A DNA stretch of 64,000 bases from Aquila chrysaetos chrysaetos (taxonomy: Eukaryota > Chordata > Aves > Accipitriformes > Accipitridae): positions 21,640,698-21,704,697 of the forward strand of contig NC_044024.1 in the NCBI RefSeq assembly GCF_900496995.4, written 5' to 3'. Positions 47,872 through 60,480 of this stretch are shown here, piece by piece; the stretch's first letter is position 1; every line of letters starts with the position of its first letter. Under the pieces are notes generated by a model. The model was not told where the DNA came from. It did no database searches and saw only the letters and a program-made list of their open reading frames with translations. The position numbers were made by a program, and so were the translations under genes.

Positions 47872-50800
47872 TAGTGAAAACATCATATTGATGTTTCTAT
47901 GGATAGTATTGTGGGAAGTCCTCTCCTTGGCCAGTGAGTCCTGCCCAAGGAATTAGGATTTCTGTAAGCCTCAGTGCACTGCAATTTTGTTTTGTCTCTT
48001 GCTGAATTGCTACAGTATGTTTTTGCAGCAGAATAAGATTGTATTCCTTTGAACCGGAAGCAGTACTGTATGTTTTTAGTAGGCTGTACCTAGCGCACGT
48101 AGTGTACTGTCATTGAGAAGAACCGGGAAGCTCCCTAACAGCACTACAGCAATGAATGTTTACTTCCTGGAACAAACCAGAAATGTGATTCAGCAAAATC
48201 TATCCTAGCTGTAGTTTTTTAGTTCTCTGTGCTGGTGTGGACTGAAAGCACAACTTAAGTCTTAGTTACCAAACGTGACGCATAAAGTCTGTAACATAAT
48301 ATGAATGTAAAGTGTCGGGGGAGAAAAAAAAAAAGGATTTACCTTTTCTTCCCTGACGTTGCATATAAAGAATGATGTGCTAAGATGTATTCAGGGACCC
48401 GCTGCCTCCCGCGTAGTCATTACGCCCGCAGAACAGATTTACTGTTTGCATAGCTGGCTCATTCACGGAGTGTTGAATTAGCAGGCTAAGGAGGTACTGT
48501 TGACCTTGTTTATTAAGCCAGAATTAACTAACTCAAAGGGTCACATTTTCATTTCAGTGACTCCTGGGGTACAAATTTTTGAAATTGATCCATAGTACTT
48601 GAAAATACCTTGATTTTATTGCTATTTTTCCAATTCTATCAGCTTCTGTTTTGTTACAGAACACTTGCAAAATTAAACTCGTTCTGAAACTATCAGTTAA
48701 AGCATTTGCATGGTAGAGTGGCTTTTTTCATGAAAAGTAATGGTCCGTCAAACAGCTTGGCAGCGACAAGCATGGCAAGGTTGCGGCATCACCATGTACT
48801 CTTCCTGCTTAATGCTTTATTTCCTTTTCTGGTAATTAACTTTGAGATCATACCCACTGTTATGCAGTTTTATCCTTCTTGTCCTTTTTCCGTCTCCCTT
48901 TGAGTGTGAGTCCTTCCTCTTCCTCCTGAATATATAGTTGAAATATTATCAGCTTTCAGCTGTTTGTACCGTTTTTTTGAATACTATGAAGGTGAGTAGG
49001 TGTCATTTTAAGCAGTTGTGCCACGTATTTTATTTGTAACTGATCTTAATGTTTGTCAGGTATTGGTTTGTGATTCTCATCATTCAGGCTCAGCTTGCTT
49101 TGCTCAGAGCAGTGGGATCCAACTTCCTGCATCTTCTTCATTTTCTAGCTTCAGTTTGGAATGTAAACCTTGTGAAATAAAATTTAAGTTTACATTTCAA
49201 ATATGAGCCTGTAAGTTGGTTATGCTTTCATGCTGCTTAAAATATTTATTTTCTGTATGAAGTTTTAAGATTTACAGCAGCCTTTGTAAAAATTTAGTGG
49301 ATAACAGCCACTGTTAAAAGTAAGTAGAAGAGTTATGTTAAGGAGGAAAAAAAAAGCCACCACCCAAAAAACCCAACAAAAAGGACAAGGGGATCATCTT
49401 TGCTTAAAACGAAATGCCTGCTTGCATCAAATACTAGTATCAAACAGCTCATACAACACGTGGGTATTTTACCTGAAGGCATTCCTGTTCTTTCAGTACT
49501 TGTTAGACTTGAACTTTTCTTGAGCTAAACCTTGGGCTAAATCCCACAGGAAGCCTGGAAACAAACGAACAAAATGTCCTCCCTATCTCCTTTCTAAACT
49601 GGGGAAGGTGTGTGCTGCTCCTCCGTGGACCAGCACTTCCTTTCGTAAGAGAAATGAAAATCCAATGGATTCTTCAAAGTGTTGGTGTATTTTTTATTTT
49701 TTTCCCTGCCTTTTTCTGGAGGATGCAGGAGCCTCCAGGATGTGTAGGAGAAAGAAATTCCTCGTATCAGCATCTGGTACCCTGGTGATGTAATGAACCG
49801 CCTGGGTTGCTGCAGAGGTGGCCTGCCCTGAGGAGGAGGTACAATTTTTGTGACTAAGAGCTTGTGTGAGGAGGTAGGTGGAACCTGTTGTGCCCTTCTG
49901 AATTAACTCCACGTGTGGGCATTCTTCTGCAGTAATTACATGAGCGTGTAGCTTCCTGCTGTACTCACCGACAGTCTAAGCAGGAGCTATTCCACAGATT
50001 CCAACTTGCTTAGTTGGAGTAGGAAATTTCTAACAGCTTCTATAAAATAGAAAAGGTCATGTTATTTTATAAATTATTCTATCTGTCCAGCTGTTTTCCA
50101 TCTGAAAGTAACTCACGTATGTTTGCTGTGAAAATAGGTCCCTCAAAGATAAAACTTAATTAAACCTCAGGATCAGGTAACTGCAGAGCTATCTGTATGT
50201 TAGCATTCAGCACTGGAAGGAGTTTTTTTACCTTGCTTCAAAGTAAAGCGAGTGGGTTTCACTCACTGGTGTGCTCTCCAGGCAGGAAAACTTGGGTGGA
50301 GTAGAACATTTAACTGCAAGAGCTGTGCTGGGCTCGGAAGGCTCCGTTTGGGAACCAATACGCTACCTCTTCGACTGGGTCAGAATTCCCTTCACTGTAC
50401 ACCACTGCAGTGCAACGCCCTTTTCCTATCAAGGAAGACTGGCTTGGTGGGCTCTGCACCAGTAACTGCTAAATCCCTGGAAATAGTAAAATAAATTTCA
50501 TTGTATCGATTGGTGATTACGTTCAGCTGCTCTTTCGAGAACCGATATGGCCTGCTGTGGGTAAGTATCTTGTATACAATCAACACTGTCCAGCTAAGGA
50601 CGTGCCACTCGGAGCCACGTTGTTCAATACTGATTCCTCACCCTTTAATTTAATAGGAAGGTCACAAACGGTCTGCTGACAACATTTGGGATATTTAGTC
50701 GGGTTTAATGCTGCTGCTGGCATTGAGACTTTTGATATCAAATGGGTTTTTACAAAAGCTTTGGATACTCGTTTTTACTGTCCGACAAACATTCTGACTT

Positions 50801-51984
50801 TGTTATGAATGCTTTGTGTACGTTTCACTAGCATTTTCCAAGTGTTTGTATTGTTTCTACAGCTAAATATCCTGTATGTTCTGCTTCTATCGTTTTCTAT
50901 TATGGTTTATACCAGAAAGCCTGCATGGTTTATACTGTACTGCAGGCAAGGACTGCATTAAAACCATTTTTGGCTAATTTATCATACTTGTGAATGGTGA
51001 TTTCCTATGACTTAGCCTGTGCTCAGGCTAAACATTCTCTCTCTGGAAGCCTTACACAACTATAATTAACTGACATTACTGCTTGGAGTGGGGAAGGTTC
51101 TTTATCTGTGTCAAAAAAAAGGATTCACGAAATGCTGCCCCTTGTCTTAGGAGGTATTGCTCGGGGCAGTCCAGGCCTTTGCATTCTGCTCATCAGATGA
51201 GAGGTATGAAGCACTCCACTCGCGATGACATTCTGTAATCCTGCACTTTTTAAAATATGGATATATTTAAAATATAATAATGGGCTATATTGTCTTTATA
51301 TATAAATATTCCCAAAGTTATAGTAAGGTAAGATACTAGCTAGTTTAAGAATTGGGTATTGTGTACTTGGTGCGAGGGGATTTGAAGCCAAAGAAAATAT
51401 TTGGCTGCAGATTTATGTTTAATCTGATCGATACAATTACTGCATTGAGTATTTTGAAAGGGCGCTAAGCCGTGAGGGCCGTATTTGTCTTTTGGCTTTA
51501 AGCCCTGTTGCTCTGTGAACAGAGCTAGAAATCGAGTTCAACTTTTTGCCACGGCTTTCCTTTCTTTTGAAAGCAATACCAATTCAACCACAGAAGTTTT
51601 AAGAGGCGAAACTTAAGTACTGTATGTGTAGAATTTCTGTAAACAGTGCTGCTCCCACCCTCAATTCCCACCCGGTTTTCCGGGGCATGCACACTGCAAT
51701 AGGACGCTTCTTTATTTGGTACCATTGAGCAAGACTACTGCGAATGTTTTACTATTTGAAAATAATCTATACAGAGCAAAATTCAAAGAGTTTTCTCTTT
51801 AGTTCTTGGCCACCATCCAAAGACTGAAAATTCTGCCAAAAATTCAATGTGGCTGCTAAGAATTACAGCGAGTTCCAAGTCCACCCATCGTTTTGGAAGC
51901 ATTAGGAGTGGCTGTACCAGCTGACCTGGCGTGATGTAAACATTACCACCAGAAATGAAGTACACACCTCTGTGATTTAGTTGT

Positions 51985-51990
51985 TTTATT
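51985..51990 (-). promoter_or_regulatory. candidate UPRT polyadenylation signal (AATAAA on minus strand)
   Basis: TTTATT on the plus strand is AATAAA in the UPRT transcript, about 270 bases after the stop. It would place the UPRT 3' end near 51965. A second one at 51711-51716 is an alternative, more distal site. Confidence 0.5.
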
Positions 51991-52260
51991 TCGCTCTGGC
52001 AAGCAGCCACAAGACAGGCTATAGAAGAATAAATAAGTTAACTTAAGCAGATAGTGTAGCAGTTTATACAACCCAACATTGAGATGCTTGACTTTGTAAC
52101 GACACGATTCGGTGTTCAGGCAGTAACTGACCAGATCTAATCTAAGTCAAGTATTTCCCCCTTTGGCCAAAAAGATTTTTAAACATGCCCTCAACCAACT
52201 CAACAATAATAAAATGTAGAAAAAAACCTCATACAGTCATATCCATTTGTTCCAAGTGTG

Positions 52261-52367
52261 TCAGTCTGTTCCAAAATACTTCTGTCCAAAGTGTGTTGGT
52301 GCAACAGGATGAACTTCTGTAGTTAAAATGGTGATCTCTGGGAATTCCTGGATGATCGATTTGGCAC
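52261..52367 (-). CDS. UPRT: UPRT last exon (C-terminus)
   Basis: Reads (G)GT GCC AAA TCG … GGA ACA GAC TGA: GAKSIIQEFPEITILTTEVH then PVAPTHFGQKYFGTD-stop. The end matches human UPRT as I recall it. The HFGQKYFGTD segment corresponds to the uracil-binding end of microbial UPRTases, but without the usual 'GD.GDr.FGT' acidic residues. The acceptor on the minus strand is 'ctctctcaaaag'. The 722-base intron on the 5' side has a C10 run at 52930-52939 and nothing else recognised. Confidence 0.95.
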
Positions 52368-53089
52368 CTTTTGAGAGAGGGCAAAGGCAATAATGACTAC
52401 AGCACAGCAGCTGTATTTCAGCACCACATGTTTAATCACGATTAGCAGAATTCCATAGATAAGTCAGGCTCTGTTCTTCCATCTCCGCTTCACGTTTCTG
52501 CCTTAGCTGACTGTCTCTGAGGAAAAACTTCCTGAATTTAGTGGATTGCTTCTTTGGGTTTTCTTATTTGGATTTTTCTTTTCTTTACCATACACGTATA
52601 CTCCCAATCTAATCACCAAAGTGGTTGCAGACCGCCAGGAGTAACTCTCTGCAGTTCAGTTGACTTTTGATAGTGATTTCTGTTGGCGGACTGACTCAAC
52701 ACCATCCGTGGGCTGCTACAGTCCAGAGCAACAGCAGGACTGGCATTGCTCTGTGAGCCACTGAAGCATTCTGTGTACCTGGCAGCGCTGCCAATTCCCG
52801 CGTTTAGGAATACTTTACCATTTGCAGTTTTGCCATTAGGTGTAACAGGCCTTTTCCTTTCTGCTAGCCCACTCCACTGCCCACACCAAACACGTTGCTG
52901 TTCACCCTCAGTTTTACAGTTCAGCCAAACCCCCCCCCCAAACACCTTTCTTCTGAGGAAAGTGATGCTGCTGTCATTATTTGCCAAGGAACAGCTCTTC
53001 GCTGTCTGAAGTGTGTGACTAATGTAACTCTTCCCCATTAAACATACCTGTGCTTGCTCTTCTGTCCCCCTCGCGCCCCCTCAACTTAC

Positions 53090-53188
53090 CGTGCGGTGTG
53101 GAGAATAGGCTTAGCAGGATAATGACACTTGGTTGTACGCCATGTTCTACAAGAACTTTGACAGCCTCAATGACAGTATTACCAGTAC
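53090..53188 (-). CDS. UPRT: UPRT exon (PRPP-loop region)
   Basis: Encodes (S)TGNTVIEAVKVLVEHGVQPS then VIILLSLFSTPH(G). S-T-G-N-T is the PRPP-loop-like turn of the phosphoribosyltransferase fold. The acceptor is 'ccccttttag' and the donor is G|gtaag, and both junction codons rebuild the family sequence (AGT Ser, GGT Gly). The 775-base intron on the 5' side holds a 10-bp inverted repeat at 53621-53646. Confidence 0.96.
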
Positions 53189-53963
53189 CTAAAAGGGGAA
53201 AAAGTGAGATTTTTTTTTTTCTTTTCCCCTGGTTGAAGAACTTGCCCTAGGCCATCCAAGACTATCTGTGTTAACATTGGTGTGTGACTGAATGATGAGA
53301 CTGTCCTTTCCCACTGGAAAACTATCACCTCTGCGTGGATTAATTGTAGAAAACTCTGGTCTCCTGATGAAGGAACTTCAACTCTACTCTGAAACAGCCA
53401 ACTCTGCCAGGTTTTAAGCACTGGAGTCGGTGGATTTTATTAAAGCCCTGAGGCAAAAAAAGCTCATCTAAAATAGTAAAATGGCAATCGAGAGCTCCAT
53501 GTCTAGAACCAGAATTAAATCTTAAGACTGGAAAAGTTACTTCATCCTGACAAATTCCTTACCACGCTTACCAGATTATAATTTTTTTTGGTAGTATTAA
53601 CTGTATTTGAAGTAATTTACTTTAGGATTATAATATTAATCCTAAAATGTCTTTTAATAGCATAAGAAAAATACTGTTTGAGTATTTTCTCATGGAAAAA
53701 TTTTAAAAATTGAATTTATATCAAGTCTTAATGCTTCAACCTTTCTCACAAACACAGGCATGCCCAAATGATTTGCTCTGCATTCATGCTGGTGCAGGCT
53801 GACTAATATGTATTCTGGCACAGGCTGGTAAATTCCCTACTATGTCACCTAAACCAAGGAAAAAACCTAATCAAAGCCCCTGAAATCTGGAAATTTTCCT
53901 TTAAATTCAGCGCACTCACTGTCCAGATGAGTCTAACTGTACATGATGATGAAAGGCACTTAC

Positions 53964-54125
53964 TTAGTATTGGGTACATAAGAAGAACTTTTCTCCTGTA
54001 AATGTCTGGTGGAAACTTAGCATAGTACACTTTCGCTCTTTGAGTCTCCTCGTCGCTCTGTATCAGGATTTTTCCTATGCGGATTGATCTACAGCAGTCT
54101 CGTAAACCTTGTTCCATTGCCTCGC
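53964..54125 (-). CDS. UPRT: UPRT exon (central core)
   Basis: Encodes (G)EAMEQGLRDCCRSIRIGKIL then IQSDEETQRAKVYYAKFPPD then IYRRKVLLMYPIL(S). It appears identical to the human sequence I recall, which marks very strong conservation. The acceptor is 'cccttttgag' reduced to 'ttttgag|GCGAGG', chosen because it restores Gly-Glu-Ala-Met across the junction. The donor is A|gtaagt. The 770-base intron on the 5' side shows nothing recognised. Confidence 0.96.
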
Positions 54126-54895
54126 CTCAAAAGGAGTAGCGAAAAAACCAACAACAAATTGTTACACACTAAGAAACGGCACAATTGCAAGATGCTACAA
54201 TTAAATAGACAGTCCCAATACTGTATTGGTGGAGAGTTCTAAAAAGAAGATTTTTTTTTTTCTCAGTTCTAAGTGTTAAAAACACTTGAAGCTATTTTCC
54301 TTTTTTCTCCGTTTAGACAGAAAAACGAGTCTACTTGGTGTTACTTAGCTCCTGGGTATTAGTGTTGCCACACACCAGTGCTAATCTCTCGAAGGCAAGA
54401 GCTGGAAACGTCAAAACAGACGTATGGGGTTGGGAGAACATCTTTGAGCTCTGCCCAGAGACACCACGGTACAAAACGTAGTGCGGGAAGCTGTGGAGCC
54501 ACGGGACTTTACATCACAGATACAAAGCTTTCTGCAGCACTGGGCAAAATAACAGCGACTCTACCACCGCTGAGCGGGGTTTATTTGGAGACCTGCCTCT
54601 GAGCAGAAGTAGTTAGCGGCAAACAAGGACGGACAGTTGGCCTGGCCCCTCTCCGTTAACAGCTGCTAGAGAAGAGGCCAGATGAAATCTGTTGCAGCTA
54701 TGTGTCTCCTAAAAAGTTAATGCAACATATTACTTGACATTCTGTGATCAAGGATACCTAAGAAGGAATAACAGTGGGCAGGTTTGGGTAAAACTTTGCC
54801 ATAGAGAAGTGCTGTTGCACATTTTTGAAAGGAAGTTGCTTACAGGTTTCCAAAATGTTTAATTCATGCTCATTCAACAACCAGAAACTGCCTAC

Positions 54896-54958
54896 CGCTT
54901 CTCATTATGCTGACTCCACAGTTTCCCTTTTCAAATCTCACTCCTTCATACTTGTGCC
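54896..54958 (-). CDS. UPRT: UPRT exon
   Basis: Encodes (G)HKYEGVRFEKGNCGVSIMRS(G), matching human …YKYEGVKFEKGNCGVSIMRSG. It has 63 bases, acceptor 'cctctcacag' and donor G|gtaggc. The 2.3-kb intron on its 5' side contains a CR1 copy at 57000-57182. A 108-codon open frame at 55920-56246 in that intron is not recognised. Confidence 0.95.
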
Positions 54959-56999
54959 CTGTGAGAGGAAAGAAACCAGACGTCAGTGGCAGTGATTGCT
55001 CTCTTCTGCCCCATCTTAATGCCCCTTTGAGGGACGGTGTTTTAAGTGACATTGGTGTGAATGGAACTGAGATCCCCCTAATACCCAGGGGACAACAGCA
55101 AGCTCCACACCTCTCAACAGGTGGCATGAACCAATATGCACACCATATCCTGCAGCCCTCAAACTAGCAATGGAAACAGGGCCAAAATTGTAATTTGTAA
55201 AGAACTCGTGCTTTTTTACCTTTGAAAGTCATGTCAGAAAAGTGGCAGAGAAGTGATCCTTTCAAAGTATGCATTTTATAACTCAGGTATTCTGTGATTA
55301 TTTTAAATGAAGGACACTACGCAAAATAAAGGTAAACAGTATGTCCCTTAAGAAGCCTGGTAAATGCAGTCCAGGGCAGCAGGTGGAAGAGTTAGAATGA
55401 TGCTACAATGCTACTGTCACTGTATTCTTCATCACTGAAAGAACAAGGTGGGCAGTGGTACATACATGAGAGAGATACAATCATCAGTACTGTGAGCTCA
55501 GGTCTCTTGTTAATTCAACCATAAAGACAGCAAAGCAATATTGTCCTAGTCATAGTTCTTCAGGGCTAACCCCAGAAGCTGGTAACGACCTTGACCAGCA
55601 CCACTGCTGGGAAGAACAAGAACATGTGGTGATGTTCCTCACAGGTGTTGCCTATTCCCCTGCCTGACTGAAAAAAGTCCAGAGGCTCCCTTAAAGGAGA
55701 AAGAATAGGGTGTTTCACTGATGTTCCCTTGAGAGGTGTTCTGCTTCTGAGCCTGGAAGAGCATAAATCACCTGTGCTTGTGGCATCTTAGAAATGCTGA
55801 GACAGAAAGAACTCCGTATAGGTAAGCTGGAATTCATGCAGAAGCATTTGAGTTCTCAAGGGACGCTTCCTACTGGAAGAATTCGGCTGAGGCCATTTTA
55901 GCTCCCTTGCTGGGCACAGGTGTTGGAGTGCAAGGGCAAACACACTGACTGCAGAGCTAGGGCAGTTTCAGACAGCGAGACTGCCTACAGCCTGGCTAGG
56001 AGTAAGGGCAGGAAACAAAGTCTTTTCACCAAGGCGACGTGTGCTCAGAGGGCAAGGTCTGAGACTCTCTTTGCCCATGGCCAGGGCAGTGGCCCTCTCA
56101 AACAGAACTGTAGAGCTTCCAAGGAATGTTACTTGCAGGAGACCTGCCAGTCAAATTGTGTAACTCAGAGAGAAGACGGTCATCAATCTATCCGTCACCG
56201 ACTGACCTGGAACAGATGTGACGCCAATGCTCAAGAAGTAAAGTAGCTGCTGTTTTATTTAGAAAGGAGCAAAGGTAAGTGATGGTGCCTCCTGAGTGCC
56301 TTCCTAAACTCTGTCTGGTTTCAGAATTGAGTGTTTTCAGTCCATCTTTTCTCTAATTAAAAGTAAAGACATACAAATGGTTTACTGCAAAGGTCAGAAG
56401 GGAAGGGGTGTGAATGTACAGAGCAGCTCTCACCCTGCAGACATGCCAGTGAAATTCTCAGGGGGAAGAGGACTCGCCTGGTGTATGTCTTACAGGTGTG
56501 CTGTGGTTTCACAGCGTGTACTTGCGTGTACTTCCCAAGAAGTTGCTGATGTAGTAAGCTGCTACCTCCGAGTAATGCATGCAACCTCACGTATCTTTAC
56601 AGTTAATAGGAGCAAACCAAAATTACTGCAATGGGTTTCCTCTAGTGTCAACACAGCCACTTTTTATTTCCTGCTTATCGTCACTCCCAGCTGGCCCCCA
56701 GTTGCAAGCAGAGACAGATTTAGGCTGGCACTGCAAAACTGCTTGTGCCAAGTACTTTTTCTTTAATGGGCATGTGAAACATCATCAGTTTTAATTCAAC
56801 ATTGCAGTATGGGCAAGTAAACTGATCTTACACATACACTGATAAGTTTTCATCATGGTTTTGCCAGACCAATCGAAAACCTTACTAAAATGACAACTAT
56901 ATGACTGTATGTTTTGCTCAGTTGTGTTGTTACGCACCTTCTAGCTTTTTAAATACCGGAAGGGACCTTAACTCTGTACTCTACCCTGAATGTTAAAAT

Positions 57000-57182
57000 G
57001 GTTTCAGCCTCGGGCTTCCCAGGGAAGTGGTCATGGCACCAAGCCTGGCAGATGGAGTTCAAGGAGCGTCTGGACGATGCTCTTAGTCACATGGCTCAAT
57101 TTTAGGTAGTCCTGAGAGGAGCAGGGAGTTGGACTCGACAACCCTTAGGGGTCCCTTCCAGCTCAAGATATTCTATGATTGT
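57000..57182 (+). mobile_element. CR1 LINE 3'-end fragment
   Basis: It contains 'cccagggaagtggtcatggc', 'gttcaaggagcgtctggacg', 'ggagcagggagttggactcg', 'ggggtcccttccagctcaag' and ends 'atattctatgattg'. This is the classic 3' part of an avian CR1 including the 3' UTR and ATTCTATG end. It lies in a UPRT intron, antisense to UPRT. It is the best-preserved CR1 in the window. Confidence 0.92.
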
Positions 57183-57262
57183 TGTAACAGTTCCGTATTC
57201 TTTTATATTAGGTAAGCTTCCACTTCTAGTCCTACCTAGGGGACAAGTAATTTCCCACATAC

Positions 57263-57332
57263 CTGTTGGAGTGGTGACGGTACATTCTGTGTATGGCAGT
57301 TGATTCAGTCCCTCTTCAACCACAAGTCTGAT
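57263..57332 (-). CDS. UPRT: UPRT exon
   Basis: Encodes IRLVVEEGLNQLPYTECTVT then TPT(G), matching human LIRLVVEEGLNQLPYKECMVTTPTG. It has 70 bases, acceptor 'ggttctacag' and donor G|gtatgt. Confidence 0.95.
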
Positions 57333-60289
57333 CTGTAGAACCAAACAGATTAGTCAGCTTAAAGAGATTTGTTATCTATGGAGATAAGATACCAAATGTT
57401 AGTAGTTTTTACAAGTAACATTTTAACAGCCTGAAGGGTCTAAAAGGGTCTCTTTAATAGCAGTTAGGGATTTAATTTAGACACTTTTTGGGGGCGATGC
57501 CTACATTTTGTCCACAAATCAAATGAAGGCATTACAAAACAAAATTGGGGGAAGGGGGGGGGAGGGTGTGTCATCAACAATCATAAAACTGACTTCATTT
57601 ATATCTGGCAGGCACAGGCATCCCAGACCAATTTTTCTCAACAAATGAGTGAAGTACCAATGCAACTTCACTTTGCTGACAGAAAATACTAGTGAGAAAA
57701 AGGGAAAATTCACCCTCTCTCAGTTCCCCACTAGCTAGGCTCTGAGGTCTACTTTCACATCTGTATTTCTATGACTCAACTGCAGTGGGGCTGCCAGAAC
57801 AGCCACAGAAGCTGCAGCAATGTAAACACACCACCAAGTGCCCAAAGACAAGTCAGGAGATCCAGAAATCTCTTTATCACCTTCTTCTTCTGGCACTTGC
57901 CAGCTGTGGTTACTACGGGATGCTCTGCCAAGCGCCTGTGCTTTCACACGGTACAGACAGCCCAGTTCAGCAGGGACATCTCTACTGGAGGTGCAGCTAG
58001 TAAGCCACACACCCCTCCAGCCTCAAGTGGCCAGAAAACCTCCAGCTCTCCCCTGGTGCTGGCCCTGCAGCTGTACCACAGGCAAAGTTACCAAAATGTA
58101 TTCATCTGAACCCAGAACGATTGTCCATAAAAGATGCTCTGGGTATTAAAGATGTAGAAATTCTCTCTGCTAGTGAGCCAAAGATTCACAGGCCAGGGCG
58201 GCTCAAGGAAAGCTACTGCCAAGCCAAAGATGAAACCTGTTAAGCAAAAGTCACTGTAGGATGGCAGAAATGAGGTCATTGCTCCTGGGACCAAGCAAGT
58301 ATACTGCTCACTTCAGATGTTTCTTATTTCAGAAACAAGCCAGAGCAGACTGGAAGATTTTTTTTCTGTTCTTCCATTCTGCCCTAGTTCCTAGCATACA
58401 GGCAGTCTCTACTAGAAATTAGAAACAGTCCCCTAGATTTACAATCCCTCTTTGAAGATATTTTTAGTCATTTTAGTACAACAATTTTTTCCTAGAGTTG
58501 GGTTTGTGGTGGCCATATTCAGAGGTGGTGGTCAGACTAAATCAGTGAAGGTGTCAAATGGTGCAACTGACATATAACGGGAGCAAAAGACTGAAAAAGC
58601 AATTCACAGGGTAGTATTTCCACTGCAGCAAAACTGCATATGGGAAGCAGGTCCTTCTGTTGACTCATTGCATGTTTGGTGGCTGTAGGAAGCATACATA
58701 GAGAAGCCACCTCTACTACCTTCCTCCTCTTCTTCTTCCTGTCTCTCTGCAAGTGGGTTTTTGACTCAGTCACTTTAATCCTGAGACTGAAGGCACCAGT
58801 GTTCTACTGAAAGACACATCTTCTCACATAAACAAACCAAGAAATCCTTGATTTAATTTTAGGTTTCTGGGACATTTGTAGACAATTCTATTTTTTTAAA
58901 GTTATTTCACCAAAGAAAGCCAACGTATGAGCCAGGTTTGGAAGAAACACATTTTTTCGTACTGCTGTCACGTTGACAGGGTTAGCATCGCTCTACATTA
59001 TCTGCCAAAAGTTTAGAGTAAACCAGTGAAGGTCTATAGTCAAATAATCTCCTTAGTTTTACTACATGTATCAATGTTTTATGCAGAGGCTGGGAAGGAT
59101 TCTTCTGTAAACTTGTCAGTGTTGATAAAACATTTATTTTTGCACTACGCTTTCTGCCGCTCCCACGCTCAGGGATTATCGTTTCCACCGCTTTAGTTTC
59201 TGGCCCCAAGAACCAGCAGCTCTGCTTCTCTCCCAGAGAGGTGGTTGTCATAGCTTGGAAGCTAAAACAGGTATCATTATGGCCCCACATGAAGCAGGGA
59301 AGTAAGGCTTTGGTCCCAAAGTAGAAGAGTCTGACCAGAAATTAAAACCATGAATTAAAGTTATCAATAAACAAAAATAAAGTCTATTTTTAATTGGGGG
59401 AAAAAAAAAAGCTAAAAGGGATGTTAAATTCTAGCAGGCCTAATTAAACTGTCAAGGCTTACAGAGTTATGCTGAAGTTTTAGATTAAGCATTTAATGCT
59501 GATATACAAAATTATATGTCAACATGCTCATTTATTACAGTTCTATGTTTAAGATTTGACCCAGAGCCTTTGCAGTAAGCAAAGGGAAATCCTGTTTGCT
59601 TCGAACCTTCATTAGTACAAGATCTGTTCGAACTGTTAGCAAACAAAAAAACAGTTAATAGACGTCCAGGGCATTTTAGCTAACTACCACATAAACATTT
59701 CAAGGAAATGAAAATGTTAGTGAAATCTACCTTTTCTCAGCCAATTAAGCACATGAATAAAGTCTCCTTACCACACTCAAATACCACTGAAGAAATCAGG
59801 TTTGACCAGTTCCTTAGAATCCATGAACAGAGAAATTTGGATACAGGCAACTACAGAAAGCAGGCTGACAGTACTCTCATTTAGAAGAGGTGTAATCACT
59901 AAGTAAGGAAACCAGCCAGGGTGCTGTGAGAGGTAGTGCTGCTCTGCCCAGACAAAACTGGAAAAATAGGAGCCCTTTCAGAGCCCCCCCAAGAAGCATC
60001 TGTGATCCTCAGCAGTTGCATGTTACAACTCTTCTGCCTGCCTGCAGTTTGGAAAAAGGTGAAGCATTTAAATGCCAAGAAACCAGAATTCAAGTAAATT
60101 CTGGAGTGACCATTATTATCTTCCCCTGTTTGTGGGAAGACGGTAGTCTAACTGTATTTTATGTGATAGCCATGCATCACCTAATTTCCAAGATCACAGT
60201 AATTCCTAGAGGGATCCTCTAACCCATTATGTTGTAGCTTTTCTTGGAAGCTGAAGGGAAGGCAGAGTAGTGGGGCTGTCAGCCATACT

Positions 60290-60480
60290 TCGTATCTATA
60301 CAGCTCTCTGCACCTCAGGATTTCAAACCACTTTTGAAGTATGTGTCATCACCCCCCTGAAAGAGAGGCAGGCGGGCAGAAAGGTGAAGTGACCTGTTCA
60401 GTGTTATGCAGGGAGTTGCTGTTAGGGCTGAGAAACTAATTAATTCCTCAACCTCAGACCTCCAGTCAAACCACAAAATC
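60290..60480 (+). repeat. old MIR-like / L3-like relic
   Basis: The sequence 'aaaggtgaagtgacctgttc' followed by 'agtgttatgcagggagttgc' and 'cctcagacctccagtc' resembles the MIR/L3 tail ('gaggttaagtgacttgcccaaggtcacacagcaagt…cccaggtctcctgactcc'). The upstream 'tttcaaaccacttttgaagt' fits the preceding 'gcgctttacaaa' part. It is diverged and the edges are approximate. Confidence 0.45.

Larger units (their letters stand above)
43766..51964. other. intergenic region between the converging 3' ends of ZDHHC15 and UPRT
   Basis: No recognisable gene. It contains a (CAG)7 tract at 45345-45365, a CR1 ORF2 relic at 46465-46800, an A22 tract at 47850-47871 and AT-rich DNA around 51250-51320. Open frames in it are short and unlike known proteins, apart from the CR1 relic. 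Part of the left side may belong to a longer ZDHHC15 3' UTR. Confidence 0.7.
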
